Shown here one piece after another: positions 19,789 through 28,826 of a stretch of 64,000 nt of DNA. Made by a program: the position numbers and the translations under genes. A model generated the notes under the pieces. That model was not told the origin of the DNA, made no database searches, and saw only the letters and a list, made by a program, of their open reading frames with translations. The stretch is from Micromonospora_H sonneratiae (GTDB lineage: Bacteria > Actinomycetota > Actinomycetes > Mycobacteriales > Micromonosporaceae): contig NZ_JBHTMP010000015.1 in NCBI RefSeq assembly GCF_042679305.1, positions 1 through 64,000 on the forward strand. The letters run 5' to 3'. Within the stretch, counting starts at the first letter, position 1; each line of letters begins with the position of its first letter.

Positions 19789-21951
19789 GTGAAAAACGCA
19801 CCCTTCTCCTCCATCAGTCGACTCACTCCGCTACTACGTGCCGGGCTGATCTCCGGGGTCGTGGTCGCCGTGGCGGCCTACCCGCTGGTAGCCATCGGCG
19901 GTCTCGGCGCCAAGGCAGGTGCCGACGCCGTCAAGGACAAGGCCACCGCCATCCAGGGCTCGTCGCCCGCGCAGACGACGTACGTCTACGCCTCGGACGG
20001 CAAGACCCTGCTGACGACGTTCTACGAGGAACATCGGAAGTACACCCCGCTGTCGGAGATGTCGCCGAACATCCAACAGGCGATCGTGGCATCGGAGGAT
20101 TCCCGGTTCTACAAACACAACGGCGTCGACGCGAAGGGCGTCGCCCGGGCCTTCGTCGCCAACCGGCAGGCCGGCGGGGTGTCCCAGGGTGCCTCCACGC
20201 TGACCATGCAGTACGTCCGGATGGCCTCCCGGGACAGCGCGAAGACCCCGGCGGAGGCCCTCCAGGCCACCGAGCAGACCGCCCTGCGCAAGGTCCGGGA
20301 GATGCGGATGGCGATCGACCTGGAGAAGCAGCTGACCAAGCCGCAGATCCTGGAGCGCTACCTCAACGCCGCCTACTTCGGGCACCGCGCGTACGGCATC
20401 TACTCGGCGTCGGAGATCTTCTTCTCCAAGACGCCCAAGGACCTGACCCCGGTCGAGGCGGCCACCCTCGCCGGCCTGGTCAAGTCCCCCTCGGAGTACG
20501 ACCCGGCCAGCTCCGACCAGAAGGCCGCCACGGAACGGCGCAACTACGTCATCAGCCGGATGCGCGACATGGGTTACCTCTCGCCGGACGCGGCTGCGGC
20601 AGCCCAGGCCGAACCCATCAGGCTCAAGCTGAGCAGTCCGCCCAACGACTGTGTCTCCCTGCCGAAGGAGCTGAACAGCTGGGGGTTCTTCTGCGACTAC
20701 CTGAAAAACTGGTGGAGCACCCAGCCGGCGTTCGGGGAGAACCGACTGGAACGGGAGGACCGCCTGACCCGGGGCGGTTACCGGATCGTCACCACCATCG
20801 ACCCGAAGATCCAGAAGATCGCCGACGAGCAGGTGCAGTCCCGCGAGGCGATCGGCAGCCCGTTCGCCCACGGACTCGTCCTGGTCGAGCCGGGAACCGG
20901 CCGGGTCAAGGCGATGGCGGTCAACCGGAACTACTCGCTGGACCTGAGCGAGAACTATCCGAACTCCAACCCCGCCCTACGCGGCAAGATCAAGGGTAAC
21001 TATCCCAACACGGTGGCCCCCCTGCTCGGTGGCGGTACGGTGCCCGGCTACCAGGCCGGATCGACGTTCAAGATGTTCACCATGCTGGCCGCGCTCGACG
21101 CCGGCATGCCGCTGTCGACCGCCTTCGACTCCCCGCACCGGTTCACCACCATCTACCCGGACGGCAGTGGCGGCCCCACCGACTGTGGCGGCTTCTGGTG
21201 TCCGTCGAACGCCAGCGGCGCGATGACTGGCCGCCACGCGATGTGGTCCGGGTTCGGCAAGTCGGTCAACACCTACTTCGTACAGCTGGAGCAGAAGGTG
21301 GGTGCGGACCGGGTGGTCCGCCTGGCCGAACGGCTCGGCCTGCGGTGGCGCACCGAGGTGGACCGCCGACAGGCGTCCCCCGACAACGCCAGGAAGTGGG
21401 GTGCCTTCACCCTGGGCGTATCCGACGCGACGCCGTTGGAGATGGCCAACGCGTACGCCGCCATCGCGGCCGACGGTCAGTACTGCGACACGATCCCGGT
21501 GCTGTCGATCACCAACCCGGACGGTTCACCCGCGATGTACAAGACGGCTTCCGGCCTGGAACGGGAGGCGGCGAAGCCCCGCTGCCGTCAGGAGGTCTCG
21601 GCGGATGCGGCCCGGGCCGCCACCGATGCGGCCCGCTGCCCGACCGGGGACACTCCGGCCCGGGGCGGCTGCGGCGGCTGGTCGACCGCCGACTCGGTAC
21701 GCGGTACCGTCGGCCGTCCGGTCGCCGGCAAGACCGGTACCACGGACAGCACCCGGTCGGCGTGGTTCGTCGGATACACCCCGGAGTTGGCGGCGGCCAG
21801 CTTCATCGCCGATCCGGACAACCCGTTCAACGCGGTAGGTGACGGGCAGTCCAACAAGCCGATCGACACCGCCGCCAGCGCCCTGAAGGCAGCGCTCAAG
21901 GACCAACCGGTCCGCCAGTTCACCCCACCGTCGGACGCGATAACCGGGTAG
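19789..21951 (+). CDS. Class A penicillin-binding protein (transglycosylase/transpeptidase)
   Basis: Bifunctional cell-wall polymerase of 720 residues with one N-terminal membrane anchor (about residues 17-40). The GT51 glycosyltransferase is at roughly 65-245: VASEDSRFYKHNGVD (catalytic Glu), QGASTLTMQYVRM, ERYLNAAYFGHRAYGI. The penicillin-binding transpeptidase is at roughly 345-700: GSTFKMFTML (SxxK), KSVNTYFVQL (SxN) and AGKTGTTD (KTG). There is no PASTA domain. The GTG at 19789 is used with weak Shine-Dalgarno support. The upstream 70 bases are A/T-rich and may hold its promoter. It interrupts the cobalamin genes on the opposite strand. Confidence 0.92.
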   Translation: MKNAPFSSISRLTPLLRAGLISGVVVAVAAYPLVAIGGLGAKAGADAVKDKATAIQGSSPAQTTYVYASDGKTLLTTFYEEHRKYTPLSEMSPNIQQAIVASEDSRFYKHNGVDAKGVARAFVANRQAGGVSQGASTLTMQYVRMASRDSAKTPAEALQATEQTALRKVREMRMAIDLEKQLTKPQILERYLNAAYFGHRAYGIYSASEIFFSKTPKDLTPVEAATLAGLVKSPSEYDPASSDQKAATERRNYVISRMRDMGYLSPDAAAAAQAEPIRLKLSSPPNDCVSLPKELNSWGFFCDYLKNWWSTQPAFGENRLEREDRLTRGGYRIVTTIDPKIQKIADEQVQSREAIGSPFAHGLVLVEPGTGRVKAMAVNRNYSLDLSENYPNSNPALRGKIKGNYPNTVAPLLGGGTVPGYQAGSTFKMFTMLAALDAGMPLSTAFDSPHRFTTIYPDGSGGPTDCGGFWCPSNASGAMTGRHAMWSGFGKSVNTYFVQLEQKVGADRVVRLAERLGLRWRTEVDRRQASPDNARKWGAFTLGVSDATPLEMANAYAAIAADGQYCDTIPVLSITNPDGSPAMYKTASGLEREAAKPRCRQEVSADAARAATDAARCPTGDTPARGGCGGWSTADSVRGTVGRPVAGKTGTTDSTRSAWFVGYTPELAAASFIADPDNPFNAVGDGQSNKPIDTAASALKAALKDQPVRQFTPPSDAITG

Positions 21952-21972
21952 GCGGGCGCAGGACGTGGCGTA

Positions 21973-22008
21973 CTGCCCTGGCTGGGGCAACGGCCTCAGT
22001 CAGGGCAG
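21973..22008. terminator. Hairpin between convergent PBP and GNAT genes
   Basis: CTGCCCTG (21973-21980) pairs with CAGGGCAG (22001-22008). It fills the 58-base space between the two stop codons, so it can terminate both. Confidence 0.5.
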
Positions 22009-22009
22009 C

Positions 22010-22579
22010 TCAGCGCAGGTCCGCCACCACGATCGACCAGACTTCCAGGTCGACCCGACCGCCGTACGCGTAGCCGGCGTTCCGGAGCAGCCCCTCGTAC
22101 GTGAATCCGGCCTTCTCCGCCACCCGCCGAGAAGCGGTGTTCCCGGGCGCGGTCCTCAGCTCCACCCGCTGGAAGCCGTGTTCCAGGATCAGCGCGATGG
22201 CCAGCGCGTCGACCGCCTCGGCGGCGATCCCGAAACCCCGCGCCCCGGGCGCGATCGCGCACGCGACCTCGGTGACCCGGCCGGCCCAGTCGGTACGTTT
22301 GGTCCACAGGCAGCCGATCAACTGCTCGTCCTCGCGCCGGATCACGCCGTAGTGGTCGCCGATGCCGTTGTCCCGCCGCTCCTGGGCCATCTCGGTGCAC
22401 CAGGCGAGGGCATCGATCTGGCCCGACTCCTCCGGCAGCGACAGCCAACGCCGGGTCAGTTTGTCCGCGAAGATCTCCGACACCACGGGCGCGTCACCGA
22501 CGGCAAGCTGACGCACGTCCGCCCTCGGGGTCGATACGGTCAGCGTCGGGAACCGTCGCACCGCCACATGTCCGCTCAC
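22010..22579 (-). CDS. GNAT family N-acetyltransferase
   Basis: Probable acetyltransferase (RimJ/RimL-like acetyltransf_3 type) of 189 residues. LTVSTPRADVRQLAVGDAPVVSEIF is the N-terminal strand-helix, VACAIAPGARGFGIAAEAVDALAIALILEHGF holds the acetyl-CoA-binding loop (ARGFGIA), and VELRTAPGNTASRRVAEKAGFTYEG is the canonical C-terminal motif. Members acetylate proteins, amino sugars or small molecules; the substrate here is unknown. The GTG at 22579 is the first start. It lies 51 bases after cobB on the same strand and could be co-transcribed. Confidence 0.85.
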   Translation of the reverse strand: MSGHVAVRRFPTLTVSTPRADVRQLAVGDAPVVSEIFADKLTRRWLSLPEESGQIDALAWCTEMAQERRDNGIGDHYGVIRREDEQLIGCLWTKRTDWAGRVTEVACAIAPGARGFGIAAEAVDALAIALILEHGFQRVELRTAPGNTASRRVAEKAGFTYEGLLRNAGYAYGGRVDLEVWSIVVADLR

Positions 22580-22630
22580 CAGATCACCGCACCCTGCTCG
22601 CTGATCGCCATCGTCTCGTCACCGAACCGC

Positions 22631-24247
22631 TCACGCCATCACCCGACCCGGCGAGTCGAGCGGGAGCGCTGATACCGGGGCAGCCGGCGAAACCGGGGCG
22701 GCCGAGGCGGCCGGCAACGGTGGGAGCGCCGCGCCCGACCCCGGCCCGGTCGGGAGGACGTCCGGCCGATCGACGTGCCGGAACGCGGCGGCCACGAGCC
22801 GGCGGGCGATCCCGGGCACCCCGGCCCAGTGCAGGATCAACTGGGAGGCATGCACCCCGCCCCACACGAACCCTTCCGGCGGGCCACCGGGCCACCGCCA
22901 GGCGGGAGTCTGCCCGGCACGGGGCAGCAGTACCGCGGCGTGCTGTTTGTAGCCGAACAGCCGGTCACCGGGTTGCGCCACCACGGAGGGGGCCTGTGCC
23001 GTCGCCTCGCGATAGCCGATCACGACGTGGCCCGTACCCACCCCGGTGGCGTCGAGCACGCCGCACATCGGGCGGCCGTCGAACTCCCGGGCCAACCACA
23101 GCGCGCCCGTCCCCTCGGCCAGCACCGGATGCCCGGCCCGGGCGAAGTCGGCGACCGCCGCGCACAGCCGCTGGTTCGCGGACAGCTCCTCGGCGTACGA
23201 CTCGGGCAGTCCTCCTCCGACGACCAGCGCGGCGGTGCCGGCGGGCAGTGCCTCGTCCCGCAGCGGGTCGAGGACCCGAACCTCCGCACCGGCGGCGACC
23301 AGCAGTTCGGCGGTCTCCGGATAGGAATAGGCCGTTCCCGGCCCACCGGCCAGCGCGACCACCGGGCGCGGCACCCGGGCAGCGGGATCCGGCGCGGGCG
23401 GGTCGGGTGGTCCGCCGCCGGCCCCGGCCACCCCTGCCGACCGGTCCTCGCTGCTACCACTGCGCACCGAGTAGAGACCTTCGGCAGCAACCGAGTAGAG
23501 ACCTTCGGCAGCAGCGGCTGACGCGGACCACCGGTCGACCGGCAGTTGCGGCGCTGACCGGGCCAACGCCAGGATCCGGTCGAGGTCGACCGCGCCCGCG
23601 ATCGCCTCGCCCAGCCGACGGACACCCCGGTACGCCTCCAGACTGCGGTGCGCCACCGGTACGACGCCATGCTCCCGGCCTGGCAGGGCCCGGGACAGGA
23701 CCTGCCGGCGCAGAGCACCGAAGACCGGCACTCCGATGTCGTCGAGCGCCTCGCGGAGCAGCCGCTCGTGGTGATCGGAGGCGACCCGGTTGAGGATGAC
23801 CCCGCCGAGCTGGACCAGTTCGTCGTAGGCCCGGAACCCGTGCACCAGGGCAGCCACGGAATGTCCCATCGCCGCCGCGTCGACGACCAGCACCACCGGT
23901 GCCCGCAGCCCCACACAGACCGCAGCGGTCGAGTCGGTCTCGGGATGCTCACCGATACTGTCGAACAGCCCCATGGTGCCTTCGACGACAGCCAGGTCGG
24001 CGCCGGCTGCACCGTGGGCGAACAGCGGGGCGATCCGCCGGGTGCCGACCAACCGAGGGTCGATGTTCCGACCCGGCCGACCCGAGGCCAGGCCCAGGTA
24101 GGCGGCGTCGGCGTGGTCCGGCCCGATCTTGAAGCCGGCCGTCGTCAGGCCCCGGGCCGCGTAGGCGGCCAGCAGACCGACGGCGACCGCCGTCTTGCCA
24201 TGTCCGGAGCAGGGGGCGCTGACCGCCACCCGCGCAACGGTGGTCAT
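22631..24247 (-). CDS. cobB: Cobyrinate a,c-diamide synthase-like protein with altered glutaminase site
   Basis: Expected to amidate cobyrinate at positions a and c with ATP. An N-terminal P-loop ATPase (VSAPCSGHGKTAVAVGLLAAY, VVEGTMGLFDS) is joined to a C-terminal class I glutamine amidotransferase-like domain (538 residues). In the usual family the glutaminase nucleophile is the Cys of Ala-Glu-Cys-Gly-Gly; here the place reads LAEGTGALWLAREF, so the Cys is replaced. The His-bearing part (VHASQLILHWAG) is also non-standard. The GTP/ATP half is well kept. The interdomain linker carries an 8-codon tandem repeat (EGLYSVAA). AGGAG precedes the ATG at 24247. It may use free ammonia or another glutaminase, or be a divergent paralogue. 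Confidence 0.8.
   Translation of the reverse strand: MTTVARVAVSAPCSGHGKTAVAVGLLAAYAARGLTTAGFKIGPDHADAAYLGLASGRPGRNIDPRLVGTRRIAPLFAHGAAGADLAVVEGTMGLFDSIGEHPETDSTAAVCVGLRAPVVLVVDAAAMGHSVAALVHGFRAYDELVQLGGVILNRVASDHHERLLREALDDIGVPVFGALRRQVLSRALPGREHGVVPVAHRSLEAYRGVRRLGEAIAGAVDLDRILALARSAPQLPVDRWSASAAAAEGLYSVAAEGLYSVRSGSSEDRSAGVAGAGGGPPDPPAPDPAARVPRPVVALAGGPGTAYSYPETAELLVAAGAEVRVLDPLRDEALPAGTAALVVGGGLPESYAEELSANQRLCAAVADFARAGHPVLAEGTGALWLAREFDGRPMCGVLDATGVGTGHVVIGYREATAQAPSVVAQPGDRLFGYKQHAAVLLPRAGQTPAWRWPGGPPEGFVWGGVHASQLILHWAGVPGIARRLVAAAFRHVDRPDVLPTGPGSGAALPPLPAASAAPVSPAAPVSALPLDSPGRVMA
23467..23514. repeat. 24-bp in-frame tandem duplication in cobB
   Basis: CCGAGTAGAGACCTTCGGCA recurs after exactly 24 bases, encoding EGLYSVAA then EGLYSVRS in the linker between the two CobB domains. 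Confidence 0.7.
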
Positions 24248-24401
24248 GGTCGGCTCCTGGGGGACGGGGCCCGGGACGGGCGATTCGGTCTTGAACGGAC
24301 AGTGGGGCCATTCATGACGATACCTCCGTCCGGAGGCCGGCCGGCAGCCGCCGATACGGGCACCAGCGTAGTGGCTGCGGTCATAGGGGTAGCCTCGTGC
24401 T

Positions 24402-25250
24402 GTGTACCGCTTTCTGCTCACGCCACGCTGGCTGGGCATCTTCGCCCTGACCCTGGTCGCGGCCATGGTGATGGTCCTACTGGGCAACTGGCAGCTAGAC
24501 CGGTATCGGGAGCGCGACGCGATCAACAAGCGCATCGACGCAGCCACCGAGATCGCACCGGTGCCGCTGACGGAGGCGCTGCCCGGACCGGGGGACGCGG
24601 CCGGCACCGCCGGCCAGGCACCGCCGGAGGAGACCGCGTGGACCCGGGTCACGGCCACCGGGCGGTACGACAGCAACAACATCATCCTCGTTCGCGGCCG
24701 TACGGTGAACAACCAGGTCGGCTTCGAGGTGCTCACCCCGCTGATCCTGGCCGACGGCTCGGCGGTCCTGGTGGACCGGGGTTGGATTCCCCCCGCCCCC
24801 GAGGGCGCCAACGCCCGCCCGGCGATCCCGGCGGTGCCCACCGGCGAGGTGACCGTGGTGGGACGGGTACGCATGTCGGAGAGTCGCCCCGACACCCCCC
24901 AGCGGCGCGACGGTCAGATCGAGACACGCCGTATCTCGGTGTCCCGACTCGCCGCCGAACTTCCCTACCCCAGCTACGGCGCATTCCTGCTGCTCGACGA
25001 ACAGACTCCGGCCGCCGACCCGGCCTTCTCGGCTATTCCGGTCCGGCACGAGAACAACTGGCAGAACGGCGGCTACGTGGTCCAGTGGTGGCTGTTCGCC
25101 CTGATGACCCTGATCGGTTTCGGCTGGCTGGCCCGACGGGAGGCGCACGGCGAGCCCAGTGACGCCGCCAAGCACGAGGACCGGGTCGGCGACGATCCGG
25201 TACCGGTCGGCCCGGCTGGCCATTCCCCCACCTCAGCACAGAACGGTTGA
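24402..25250 (+). CDS. SURF1 family protein
   Basis: Membrane protein of 282 residues linked in other organisms to cytochrome c oxidase assembly and haem a handling. Two membrane segments flank an extracytoplasmic domain: residues about 10-30 (GIFALTLVAAMVMVLLGNWQLDRY) and about 225-242 (NGGYVVQWWLFALMTLIGFGWLARRE). The GNWQ-x3-R start, ILVRGRTVNNQVGFEVLTPLIL and ILADGSAVLVDRGWIP are family marks. The GTG at 24402 gives the usual short N terminus. It is divergent from cobB, with about 150 bases between them. Confidence 0.9.
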   Translation: MYRFLLTPRWLGIFALTLVAAMVMVLLGNWQLDRYRERDAINKRIDAATEIAPVPLTEALPGPGDAAGTAGQAPPEETAWTRVTATGRYDSNNIILVRGRTVNNQVGFEVLTPLILADGSAVLVDRGWIPPAPEGANARPAIPAVPTGEVTVVGRVRMSESRPDTPQRRDGQIETRRISVSRLAAELPYPSYGAFLLLDEQTPAADPAFSAIPVRHENNWQNGGYVVQWWLFALMTLIGFGWLARREAHGEPSDAAKHEDRVGDDPVPVGPAGHSPTSAQNG

Positions 25251-25339
25251 CCTGCCAGACACCGCTCACCACGCCGCACACCGTTTGATAGCGCCCATTG
25301 GGTAAGGTGCGTCGTGATCGAGCGCAGGGAGGTAACCCG

Positions 25340-26227
25340 GTGAGTGTAGATCCAACGCTACCGATGCCCCAATCCGAACCGCCGGGGCAGTCCCCGGCCC
25401 CCGTAAGTCCACCGGCTTTCCCGGCACCTACCAGCCCACCCGCTTTCCCGGTGTCCACCGGTCCGGAGGCCTACCCGGTGTCCACCGGTCCGGAGGCCTA
25501 CCCGGCAGCACCACCCCCGCTGCCGGCACCGCCACCACTGCCGGCACCACCCACGCAGGCAATGCCCGCACTGCCGGCTCAGGCCTTGCCCGAACCACCC
25601 ACCCAGGCGATTCCGGCACCGGTACCGGCACCACTGGCCCCCGCGCCACCACCTATGTTGCCTGAACAGCCCTGGCAGCCACCGGCACCCGGACAGCTTC
25701 CGCCCGGCGGGCCCGGGGCCTACCCGGCCAGTGGCCCGCCCGTGGCGTACCCCGTCAGCGGGGCGCCCGGGGCATACCCCCCGGTCAGTGGTGCGCCCGG
25801 CGCGTACCCGATCAGCGGTGCTCCCGGGCCGTACCCAGCCGGCGGGCCGCCCGGACCGTTCCCGCCCGGTCAGCCGGGTCCGGCGGTGGCGCAGATCGGT
25901 GAGATCGTGGTGGCACCGCCGGTGGTCCGTACGCCCGCCGGTGACATTCCGCTGGCCGGCTCGACCTGGCACGTCGTGGACCAGTGGCAGACCGAACAGA
26001 AGATCCCGACCTGGGCGATCGTCTGCGCCATCGTCGGGTTCTGCATCCTCACCGTGTTCAGCCTGCTGTTCCTCCTGGCGAAGGAGACCATCTACCGGGG
26101 CACGGTGCAGGTGACGGTGGCCAACGGTGGCCGGCAGTACGTGGCCCGGATCCCGGTCACCCACCAGGGCCAGGTGCACCAGATCAACAACCAGGTCAAC
26201 TACGTACGGTCGCTGGCGACCATCTGA
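25340..26227 (+). CDS. Proline-rich membrane protein
   Basis: Protein of about 295 residues with a long disordered N-terminal half. About 185 residues consist of Pro/Ala/Gly with repeats (STGPEAYP twice, GAYP-x-SGAPG motifs several times). One membrane segment follows (IPTWAIVCAIVGFCILTVFSLLFLLA), then a short extracytoplasmic tail (TVQVTVANGGRQYVARIPV). The topology suggests a cytoplasmic Pro-rich tail anchored in the membrane, as in actinobacterial proteins that scaffold or recruit partners. The GTG at 25340 is chosen because GGGAGGT lies 7-10 bases before it. Function unknown. It converges with the ligase gene. Confidence 0.75.
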   Translation: MSVDPTLPMPQSEPPGQSPAPVSPPAFPAPTSPPAFPVSTGPEAYPVSTGPEAYPAAPPPLPAPPPLPAPPTQAMPALPAQALPEPPTQAIPAPVPAPLAPAPPPMLPEQPWQPPAPGQLPPGGPGAYPASGPPVAYPVSGAPGAYPPVSGAPGAYPISGAPGPYPAGGPPGPFPPGQPGPAVAQIGEIVVAPPVVRTPAGDIPLAGSTWHVVDQWQTEQKIPTWAIVCAIVGFCILTVFSLLFLLAKETIYRGTVQVTVANGGRQYVARIPVTHQGQVHQINNQVNYVRSLATI

Positions 26228-26237
26228 CCAGCCGGTT

Positions 26238-26276
26238 GGCGGCCAGCGACGCGGAACCTCCGCCTGGCTGGCCGCC
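26238..26276. terminator. Two-tier hairpin between convergent genes
   Basis: GGCGGCCAGC (26238-26247) pairs with GCTGGCCGCC (26267-26276), and the loop contains GCGGA/TCCGC. It lies in the 66-base space between the Pro-rich membrane gene and the ligase gene. Confidence 0.65.
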
Positions 26277-26293
26277 CAGCCGACAGTCCCCGC

Positions 26294-27925
26294 TCAGCCA
26301 CCGAGCCGACCCGTGTGGATCGCGCGTACGGCCTCGATGGTGTCCGCCTCGGCTGCGGTCTTGTCGTCGCGGTAACGCACCACCCGGGCGAACCGCAGCG
26401 CAACACCCCCCGGATAGCGGGAACTGGTCTGTACCCCGTCAAAGGCGATCTCCACGACCTGCTCCGGTCGTACCCGGACCACCCACTCCCCCCGGTCGAC
26501 GGCCAGGGCGAGGAACCGCTCGGTCTGCCAACGCAGCAACTCGTCGGTGAGCCCCTTGAACGTCTTGCCGAGCATCACGAAGCCACCGGTACGCGGATCA
26601 CGGGCACCGAGGTGCAGGTTCGACAGCCAGCCGGAACGCCGACCGCTGCCCCACTCGACGGCAAGAACCACCAGGTCGAGGGTGTGCCGGGGCTTCACCT
26701 TCACCCAGGCGGCACCCCGGCGACCGGCGGCGTACGGGGCGTCCGGCGCTTTCACCACCACCCCCTCCTGCCCGGCGTCGAGGGCGGCGGCGAAGGCTGC
26801 GGCTGCCTCCTCTCCGGTGTCGACGGCCACCCGCCCGACCAGCAGCGGCGCACCGACCGCGTCGGCCAGGACCGACCACCGCTCGCGTCCGGGCGCGTCG
26901 AGCAGGTCCGTGCCGTCCAGGTGCAGCAGGTCGAAGAAGTACGGCGTCAGCACGGTCTCCCCGGTGGTGCCGGCGGCGGCACGTACGGCCGGGGCCGGGC
27001 GGGCCGGCCGGGCCGGGCGGCCAAGTTCGGCGGAGGTCGTGCCGGAGAGTTCGGCGCTGACCCGCTGGCGACCTCCCCGGGTGGCGGCGCGGCTGGCGGT
27101 CTCCTGGAACGGTCGGGGCCGACCCGTCGCGTCGAGGGCGATCGCCTCGCCATCCAGCACCATCTCACGGGCGGGCAGCGCGCGGACGGCTGCCACCACC
27201 TCGGGCACCCGTGCGGTGATCTCGTCGAGGCTACGGCTGAAGACCGCGATGTCCGTACCGGAGCGGTGCACCTGGATACGGATGCCGTCGAGTTTGACGT
27301 CCACGACGGCTGGCGTGCCGGTCGCGGTCAACGCATCGTCGACCGACGACGCGCTCTGGGCCAACATCGGGGCCAGCGGTCGACCGACCCGCAGGGTGAA
27401 CTCGCTCAACGCCGCCGCCCCACCGGTCAGGGCGGCCACGGCGACCACCTTCAGGTCACCGGCCAGCAGCAGCGCCCGACGGACCGCCTCGGCCGGTACG
27501 TCGGCGGCCCGGGCGACGGCGTCGGCCAGCAGGCCGGCCTGCGCGCCCTGACGCAGCTCACCGCTGAACAGGCCGACCAGCATCCGCTGCTCGTCGACGG
27601 TGGCGGCGGCGAACAACGCACCGAGTAGCTCCCGACGGCGGGCCTGCGAACCGGCACCGTGGACAGCGGCGATCCCGGCGATGGCCGCGTCGACGCCGCC
27701 GACGGTCAGCGTCGGCTGCTCCGCAGGTGGTGGCAGGTCACGCAGGCTGGCGTAGCCCACCCCGGTCTGCCGTTGGCGCAGCTCACCGGCGAGGTAGCCC
27801 GAACCGGCCGGGATCTCGTCCGGATCCAGGCCACGTAGGGCCACGGCCAGCAGGTCCACCTTGGCCCGCCGGCCCGGGGTCGCTGCCACTGCGGCGGAGG
27901 TGGCCGCCAGGTCGAGAAAGCGCAC
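26294..27925 (-). CDS. ATP-dependent DNA ligase
   Basis: Seals nicks using ATP. Of about 543 residues, the N-terminal third is the DNA-binding domain typical of archaeal/actinobacterial LigB-type ligases. The adenylation domain carries VDVKLDGIRIQVHR, whose Lys accepts AMP (motif I), MVLDGEAIALD (motif III), FFDLLHLDG, and EGVVVKAPDAPYAAGRRGAAWVKVKP (motifs IV-V). The OB domain follows. An insertion of about 30 residues (SGTTSAELGRPARPARPAPA) lies between motif III and motif IV. GTG 27925 follows AGGATGAGGAG and is preferred to ATG 28033. No Ku or polymerase domain is nearby, so it is not an NHEJ unit. Confidence 0.88.
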   Translation of the reverse strand: MRFLDLAATSAAVAATPGRRAKVDLLAVALRGLDPDEIPAGSGYLAGELRQRQTGVGYASLRDLPPPAEQPTLTVGGVDAAIAGIAAVHGAGSQARRRELLGALFAAATVDEQRMLVGLFSGELRQGAQAGLLADAVARAADVPAEAVRRALLLAGDLKVVAVAALTGGAAALSEFTLRVGRPLAPMLAQSASSVDDALTATGTPAVVDVKLDGIRIQVHRSGTDIAVFSRSLDEITARVPEVVAAVRALPAREMVLDGEAIALDATGRPRPFQETASRAATRGGRQRVSAELSGTTSAELGRPARPARPAPAVRAAAGTTGETVLTPYFFDLLHLDGTDLLDAPGRERWSVLADAVGAPLLVGRVAVDTGEEAAAAFAAALDAGQEGVVVKAPDAPYAAGRRGAAWVKVKPRHTLDLVVLAVEWGSGRRSGWLSNLHLGARDPRTGGFVMLGKTFKGLTDELLRWQTERFLALAVDRGEWVVRVRPEQVVEIAFDGVQTSSRYPGGVALRFARVVRYRDDKTAAEADTIEAVRAIHTGRLGG

Positions 27926-28118
27926 CTCCTCATCCTGGCAGCCACCCCGGACAAAAGAGGCGGGCAGGGAAGGTCGAACGTCAGAAGGTCGGTGACCCCC
28001 GGCCCGGTACGGCAGCCGCCGTTCGGGAATCATGGCTGAAGCTCCAGGATGCGCGACGTCGGCACCACTCGAAACCGATCGTTTGCGGGCGGCAGAGGGT
28101 GCAGGTCACAGTAAACGG

Positions 28119-28820
28119 ATGACGGGTACGATATGCGGTCCGACAGTACGAGACACGACATCGCGCCAAGCGACTGGCTTACGGGTGCACCGCTGGCTGA
28201 TGACCGTCGGGGCGCTCCTGACCGCCTTCGCCCTTCTGCTGTTGTCACTGCTCCCCAGCGTGCCTTCCGAGGCGGTCGCAATGACGGCGTGGGTCGAACG
28301 CGGTCACTCGTTACTGCTGTGGAGCGACGAACTGCTGTTCTTCGCGGTCATCTGCTGGGGAGCCGGTGCCCGCGGCCTCTTCGGCGCGCGCCGGGCCGGA
28401 CCATCGGTGCGGATCAACGTGGGAGTGACCGCTCTCACGGTTGCCCTCGTCTCTCTCGTCGTCCTACTGCTCGAGGTGGGGCGGCTGGTCTACCCGGTGT
28501 TTGAGATCCAACTGTCAGCCGAGGTCCTGGCCCTGGTCGTCAGCTCGACGTTCGGCGCGCTGCACCTGGCGTTCCTGGGTTTCGCCGTTGCTGCGGTCGC
28601 GCTCAGCTGGTCGACCCGCGCCGGACTGATTGGGCGAGCTGTCGGCATCGTTGCGGCAGCCGCATTCATCGTGGGCTCTTTCCCCTGGCTGGCACCGAAC
28701 TGGTGGAACTCACTGGTCGCGGTACTGGTCGCCGCATGGGGCGTGTTCCTCGCCCTTACCACCGTAACTCGCAGCGAGAATCCTGCCGACGCAACGGAGG
28801 GGACGGGTACCACCGGCTAG
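28119..28820 (+). CDS. Integral membrane protein of unknown function
   Basis: Six or so hydrophobic segments in about 233 residues: MTVGALLTAFALLLLSLLP, SLLLWSDELLFFAVICWGA, VNVTALTVALVSLV-like, LALVVSSTFGALHLAFLG, AVGIVAAAAFIVGSF and WNSLVAVLVAAWGVFLAL. The arrangement loosely resembles the DUF4386 family, but this is a weak impression. The start is not certain. ATG 28119 lacks a good ribosome binding site, the frame opens earlier at 28032, and ATG 28200 sits right at the first membrane helix. It has no obvious partner; the flanking genes are on the other strand. Confidence 0.65.
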   Translation: MTGTICGPTVRDTTSRQATGLRVHRWLMTVGALLTAFALLLLSLLPSVPSEAVAMTAWVERGHSLLLWSDELLFFAVICWGAGARGLFGARRAGPSVRINVGVTALTVALVSLVVLLLEVGRLVYPVFEIQLSAEVLALVVSSTFGALHLAFLGFAVAAVALSWSTRAGLIGRAVGIVAAAAFIVGSFPWLAPNWWNSLVAVLVAAWGVFLALTTVTRSENPADATEGTGTTG

Positions 28821-28826
28821 TTGGGC

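Noticed and set aside
24248..24401. Cobalamin riboswitch upstream of cobB
   Set aside because: No B12-box or conserved core was found on reading the sequence; the region is short and shared with the SURF1 promoter.
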